A stretch of 11,200 nucleotides of DNA from Jimgerdemannia flammicorona (Eukaryota; Mucoromycota; Endogonomycetes; Endogonales; Endogonaceae). Shown one piece after another: positions 8,460-11,200 of this stretch (positions are counted from its first letter, which is position 1; each line of letters starts with the position of its first letter). Location: contig RBNI01006558.1 in assembly GCA_003990745.1 (NCBI GenBank), positions 1 through 11,200 of the forward strand, read 5' to 3'. A program made the translations under genes and the position numbers. The notes beneath the pieces were generated by a model that searched no databases, had not been told where the DNA came from, and was given only the letters and a program-made list of their open reading frames with translations.

Positions 8460-8880
8460 ATAGACTCCTCTTCCAGTAGATCCAAAGCCTTGTTCTCCTC
8501 TCTTGGTCTTGATGAGTTTGATGGCTTCAGTGATCTTGGGTTTCTTGATTTCGTGGATCAGCATCTGGCCAATCCTGTCATGCTTCTTGACTTCAAATGG
8601 GGTGGTGGAGTTGTGATTTCTAACTATGAGGAAGATCTCACCAGTATAATCAGGGTCAATTACTCCTACTTCAACTGAGATTTCACTTTTGGCCAGACTG
8701 CTCCTGGTCTTGATAATTCTGGCATAGTTCTCTGGCAGCTTGACTCCAATTCCAGTGCCAAGTAGGGTAGTGGTCTGTGGTTTGAGGGTAGCATCTTGAA
8801 TATTGGCAAGGTCCATTCCTATGGCTCCTTCAGTCTTGTATTCTAGGATCTTGGCTTCAGGGTGAAACTTCTTGATCTTG
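8460..8880 (-). other. dUTPase domain within gag-pol
   Basis: All five motifs of the trimeric dUTPase family are present in order and free of stops: motif 1 GMDLAN (about 8802-8819), motif 2 TRSSLA (about 8690-8707), motif 3 GVIDPDYTGEI (8634-8666), motif 4 HDRIGQMLI (about 8557-8583) and motif 5 RGEQGFGSTGRG (8467-8502). Motif 3 retains the catalytic Asp and the Tyr that helps exclude ribose. Motif 5 retains the Phe that stacks on uracil but has Gln at one usual Gly. The enzyme splits dUTP to dUMP and pyrophosphate, lowering uracil in reverse-transcribed DNA. It sits in frame after the Cys/His cluster and before RT. Confidence 0.93.
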
Positions 8881-8897
8881 AGGATGATGTCTGATTC

Positions 8898-9176
8898 TTA
8901 TTCCTCCTCATTATCACTGTCAGCCTGAAGCTCAGGGGGCTGGTCATCTTCTTTGGCTTTCCTTTTTGCTTTGGTGGCTTCTTGCTCATGTTTCTGTTGG
9001 TAGATTTTCCTGACTTCACTAATACAGAACCAGCAGTCATTCAGATGTTCAGAGCAGTACATTCTAGTACCATGGGGGCATCTTCCTTGAGGGGCATAGC
9101 CATTGATGATCTTGTTGTACCACTGCTCATCTGTGAGCTTAAGTGTCTTATTCTTGTTCTTATTTACTGAGTGCAT
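8898..9176 (-). pseudogene. Cys/His-cluster domain between protease and dUTPase
   Basis: A 92-codon open stretch of the gag-pol frame carries CPHGTRMYCSEHLNDCWFC (9024-9080), spaced C-x-H-x5-C-x2-H-x3-C-x2-C. This is enough ligands for one or two zinc ions and unlike the Gag CCHC knuckle. It is preceded by QWYNKIINGYAPQGR and followed by a Lys-rich helix (QQKHEQEATKAKRKAK) and an acidic tail. I do not recognise a named family. It may be a nucleic-acid-binding or structural domain specific to this lineage of gypsy elements. A TAA at 8898 separates it from the dUTPase. Confidence 0.6.
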
Positions 9177-9248
9177 GAAGACATCTGTGTCCTCTTTATC
9201 TCCTTTCTCTATATCTGATAGAACTCCTTTATGGACATTGATAGAGAC

Positions 9249-9599
9249 TCATACCTTTCTTTCTCTATAGTTGATCTGCATCTTCTGGGCATTGAGGTCA
9301 ATGATGGCCTTGGCCTTGTGAAGCTATTGATTGCCAATGAGGATGTCATAGTTAGTGGTGCTTGTAACAATCATATCTACTGAGATGATAGCTCCTCCTA
9401 TCTTGATGGGGACTTCTCAGATTTTGCCAAGGGGGGTAGCTCGTATACCATCTACTGTGATATAGACCATCTTGGTAGACTCTTCAATATCCCAACCTAG
9501 GTGGTCAATTGCCTTCTTACTCATAAGGCATCCTCCAGCACCAGTATCAATGATAGCATCAAAGATACAGTCTTCAATCTGACATGGGGTATAGGCTGA
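9249..9599 (-). pseudogene. Retroviral-type aspartic protease
   Basis: The active-site motif DTGA lies at 9537-9548 within FDAIIDTGAGGCLMSKKAI. It is followed by a beta-rich stretch, VYITVDGIRATPLGKI, and after a TGA (9417) by IKIGGAIISVDMIV and YDILIGNQ, the counterpart of the conserved ILG flap-end motif of pepsin-like retroelement proteases. The TAG at 9324 stands where gypsy proteases have a Trp after this motif. A TGA at 9249 follows. The enzyme would dimerise and cut the polyprotein. Catalytic Asp-Thr-Gly is kept, but the two stops would remove the C-terminal half. Confidence 0.9.
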
Positions 9600-10139
9600 T
9601 GTCTTGTGCTGGTCTTCAGATTCTTCACCTGAGTTTTCAGATTCTTCCTGTGCATTGTGAGCTTCTACAATCTTGTACTCTTGATTCTTAGCAGTAGTTG
9701 CAAGTCCTACTATCAACTGCTGTCTGAAGGTAGAGACTTTGGCTAGCTGTCCAAAAGTAGCATTGATCTTCTATTCCTTGAGGTCCTTGTAGATATCATA
9801 CTGGTGGATCTTGGTCTTGTGCAGCTTCTGTTCCTTCTTGCTTTCACTTTCTCCTGAAACTGAAGTAGTGCCTTCAATGATTTGGCAGGAAGCTTTATCT
9901 AACTCTATGTCTTGATCAATCTCCTCAGGTTGAGTCTTGCTTTGAATAGTGATAGCTGGAGTCTTCTTTGGTCTTCCAACTGGCTTGCTGTTGCTCTTTT
10001 TATCATAGGGCTTGGACCGGGTTCTGGCATCTTTAGTAGTAGAGTAGAATTCAAGCTCCTCATAGTATTCTTCATCATCAGTATCACTAATATCCTAGAT
10101 GACTACTGTATTTGTTTGTTCTCTAGTTCTGCTAGCATT
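9600..10139 (-). other. Gag-protease linker, low complexity
   Basis: The gag-pol frame continues through Asp/Glu-rich (SDTDDEEYYEELE) and Lys-rich (SKPYDKKSNSKPVGRPKKTP) sequence, with stops at 10095 and 9771. Just before the protease comes an acidic Glu/Ser stretch. No domain is recognised. Charged linkers of this sort are common between the zinc knuckle and protease of fungal gypsy elements. Confidence 0.6.
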
Positions 10140-10976
10140 GCTTGATTGGGCTTTGTGTCTTGTTTTGGTCATGCAATTCTTTGCATAGTGGCCTTCTTCT
10201 CTACATCTGAAGCATGTGATATTACATTCTTCTGTAGTAGCTGCAAATCTCTGCACTGGTCTCCTATTGGCACTTCAGACTTCTCTAACAACATCACCAA
10301 GATGTGCAGTCATCTCGGTGAACTGCTTGGCAAGTTCTTCCACTGGGTTAGCTTTGGCTGTCTTGGGGGTAAGTGGGGTTGGTTGTCTGTTTACAACTGT
10401 AGCAAATATGATACTAGTTGGCTTTGATGGCTCTATCTTGATGCCAGTTATTTTCTCTATTGAGTGTTTGGCAGGGTGTCTGGTAGTCTAATATCTCTAT
10501 GTAAAGACCACTTTCTGATCAAGGGTCAGTGCAGCTGGAGTAGACCAGATTGCTAGAGCAATTTCAGGGTAAACTCCTTTGAGGAAGATTGAATCTGCTA
10601 TTTGTTCCTTGAGGGCATCATCATAGCTAGCTAAGACAATCTGGTGGCAGATTTGGGTATAGAATGAGTTAGAATCTTCACTAAGTCTCTGGCAGATAGT
10701 ATTGAGTTGATCCTTGAGAGCTTGCTTGATCTCTTCAGTATAGTATGTTGTTCTGAGGAAGGCCTTCATGTTGGCAAGTTTGGCTGCACCATTATTGATA
10801 ATAGTGGCTGCATTGAACTTATCTCTAGCAGGTCCTCTGAGACTAACTGGTAGAAGGGCCAATTGTGCATCCACACCAAAGGCTCATATGGTGGAAAATT
10901 GTTCAAAGTCTTCAATGAAGATCAGGATTGACTCTTCAGTAGTATATCCATAGAATGTGGGGAGATATATTTCCAT
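10140..10976 (-). pseudogene. gag: Gag region with CCHC zinc knuckle
   Basis: The N terminus reads MEIYLPTFYGYTTEESILIF and leads into a helical capsid-like stretch (LRGPARDKF, LKDQLNTICQRLSEDSNSF). The C-terminal part holds a perfect CX2CX4HX4C knuckle, CFRCREEGHYAKNC (10173-10214), the nucleic-acid-binding motif of Gag nucleocapsid that packages the element RNA. The knuckle is intact. Stops at 10884 (TGA), 10497 and 10488 (TAG) and 10275 (TGA) break the frame. The first three lie outside the knuckle and inside the capsid-like or linker part. Confidence 0.88.
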
Positions 10977-11076
10977 CTTATCTTAAATTCTTGTAGGGGT
11001 AACTCTTGTAGTCAGGGTAGTTATTGTGGGGGTTGTTTATTTTTCAGCTTGAAAGTGAGGGATTTGTCTTGAATCA
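10977..11076 (-). other. Leader between PBS and gag start
   Basis: About 100 bases separate the primer-binding site candidate from the gag ATG. It is A-rich on the coding strand, with a short C run (about 11025-11031). A TAA lies two codons before the ATG in the same frame, which supports this start. No other feature is visible. Confidence 0.5.
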
Positions 11077-11093
11077 CCAGCCAATGGGCACCA
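11077..11093 (-). promoter_or_regulatory. Primer-binding site candidate
   Basis: The minus strand reads TGGTGCCCATTGGCTGG three bases after a CA that would end the LTR. TGG pairs with the CCA of a tRNA 3' end, and position and spacing fit a PBS. The primer would be a tRNA ending in GGGCACCA. This is not the initiator-Met pattern TGGTATCAGAGC used by many elements, and I cannot assign the tRNA without the host's tRNA set. Confidence 0.5.
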
Positions 11094-11096
11094 AGT

Positions 11097-11200
11097 TGTC
11101 ATATAGTGGTTGCTGAGTCCTTTGAATACACCAGATTCTCTTCAAGGTGTATCTCTTAGACTAACTCAAGTTTGTTATAAGCAAGTTCTTTTTTTTTTTT
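11097..11200 (-). repeat. Tail of the 5' LTR, cut by the window edge
   Basis: The last 104 bases before the PBS candidate end in CACTATATGACA, with the terminal CA expected of an LTR. The sequence has no gene. It begins at the window edge with a run of ten A on the coding strand. No second copy of it was found elsewhere in the window, consistent with loss or displacement of the matching part of the 3' LTR by the LINE. Confidence 0.5.

Larger units (their letters stand above)
5765..10976 (-). pseudogene. Gypsy gag-pol polyprotein, degraded
   Basis: The start ATG is at 10976-10974, with an in-frame TAA two codons upstream and about 115 bases after the PBS candidate. About 1,740 codons lead to a TAA at 5765. 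Gag, protease, Cys/His cluster, dUTPase and most of RT lie in one frame with no gag/pol frameshift, so the intact element probably made one polyprotein cut by its own protease. One-base shifts occur near 7690, near 6940-7000 and near 6410. In-frame stops include 10884, 10497, 10488, 10275, 10095, 9771, 9417, 9324, 9249, 8898, 8034, 7929, 7791, 7439, 7256, 7118, 7076, 7061, 6224 and 6179 (low coordinate of each codon). Confidence 0.92.
5181..11200 (-). mobile_element. Ty3/gypsy LTR retrotransposon with internal dUTPase, decayed
   Basis: Reading the minus strand from the right edge gives LTR tail, PBS candidate, leader, gag-pol, polypurine tract and the start of a second LTR, about 6 kb. The order PR-(Cys/His cluster)-DUT-RT-RNase H-IN, with integrase last, identifies Ty3/gypsy (Metaviridae). 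The 5' LTR runs off the window. The 3' LTR is cut by the LINE. The coding strand is A-rich, in contrast to the G-rich coding strand of the LINE. About 20 stops and three frameshifts make it inactive. Confidence 0.93.

Noticed and set aside
9249..10173. Programmed frameshift between gag and pol
   Set aside because: Gag, protease, dUTPase and RT lie in the same frame; only stops interrupt them.
135..10976. Reassigned genetic code (stops read as amino acids)
   Set aside because: TAG stands where both Trp and other residues are expected, TAA where Gln is expected and TGA elsewhere, and frameshifts also occur. Decay explains this better than any single code change.
11191..11200. Run of ten T at the right edge as a terminator or poly-A tail
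   Set aside because: It is at the window edge inside the presumed LTR, so its length and context cannot be judged.
1..11200. CRISPR array, prokaryotic operon, tRNA or rRNA genes
   Set aside because: No regularly spaced direct repeats, no ribosome-binding-site-led gene clusters, and no tRNA or rRNA-like sequence were seen. The content is eukaryotic retroelement throughout.

Overview
The window looks like a repeat-rich, silenced part of a fungal nuclear genome. It holds two decayed retrotransposons, both read on the minus strand, and no host gene that I can support. A fungus, perhaps a basidiomycete, is my inference. It rests on the single-frame gag-pol Ty3/gypsy element with an internal dUTPase (a combination reported for elements of the basidiomycete Phanerochaete chrysosporium), the compact two-ORF LINE, and the marked scarcity of CpG. 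No species can be named from the sequence alone.

Right part, about 5180-11200: a Ty3/gypsy (Metaviridae) LTR retrotransposon. In transcription order (high to low coordinates) it has the tail of the 5' LTR (running off the right edge), a primer-binding-site candidate, a short leader, and then one gag-pol frame. The order of domains is Gag with a CCHC zinc knuckle, aspartic protease, an unusual Cys/His cluster, a dUTPase with all five motifs, reverse transcriptase, RNase H and integrase with a GPY/F-like tail. A polypurine tract and the start of a 3' LTR follow. Gag through most of RT share one frame. One-base frameshifts lie near 7690, 6980 and 6410, and about 20 in-frame stops break the polyprotein. 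The dUTPase and the N-terminal part of RT form the longest unbroken stretch (287 codons).

Left part, about 82-5180: a LINE of the APE-endonuclease type. ORF1 (about 673 codons, G/S-rich then hydrophobic then acidic, no zinc knuckle seen) and ORF2 (APE endonuclease, RT, C-terminal domain) lie in the same frame with only a TAG and six bases between them. ORF2 shifts frame once, near 1850. The LINE begins about 6 bases downstream of a TATA-like box in what looks like the gypsy 3' LTR. It therefore seems to have inserted into that LTR, and the rest of the LTR would lie beyond the left edge. At the extreme left, bases 1-80 read as the first 26 codons of a second, related LINE ORF1, so a head-to-tail pair of LINEs is likely.

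Many stops and several lost active-site residues (His to Tyr, Trp to TAG, Gln to TAA) fit C-to-T changes in a CpA context on one strand or the other, and CpG is scarce throughout. This suggests methylation or RIP-like inactivation. The long plus-strand open frames over 2160-5250 are shadows of the G-rich LINE coding strand.
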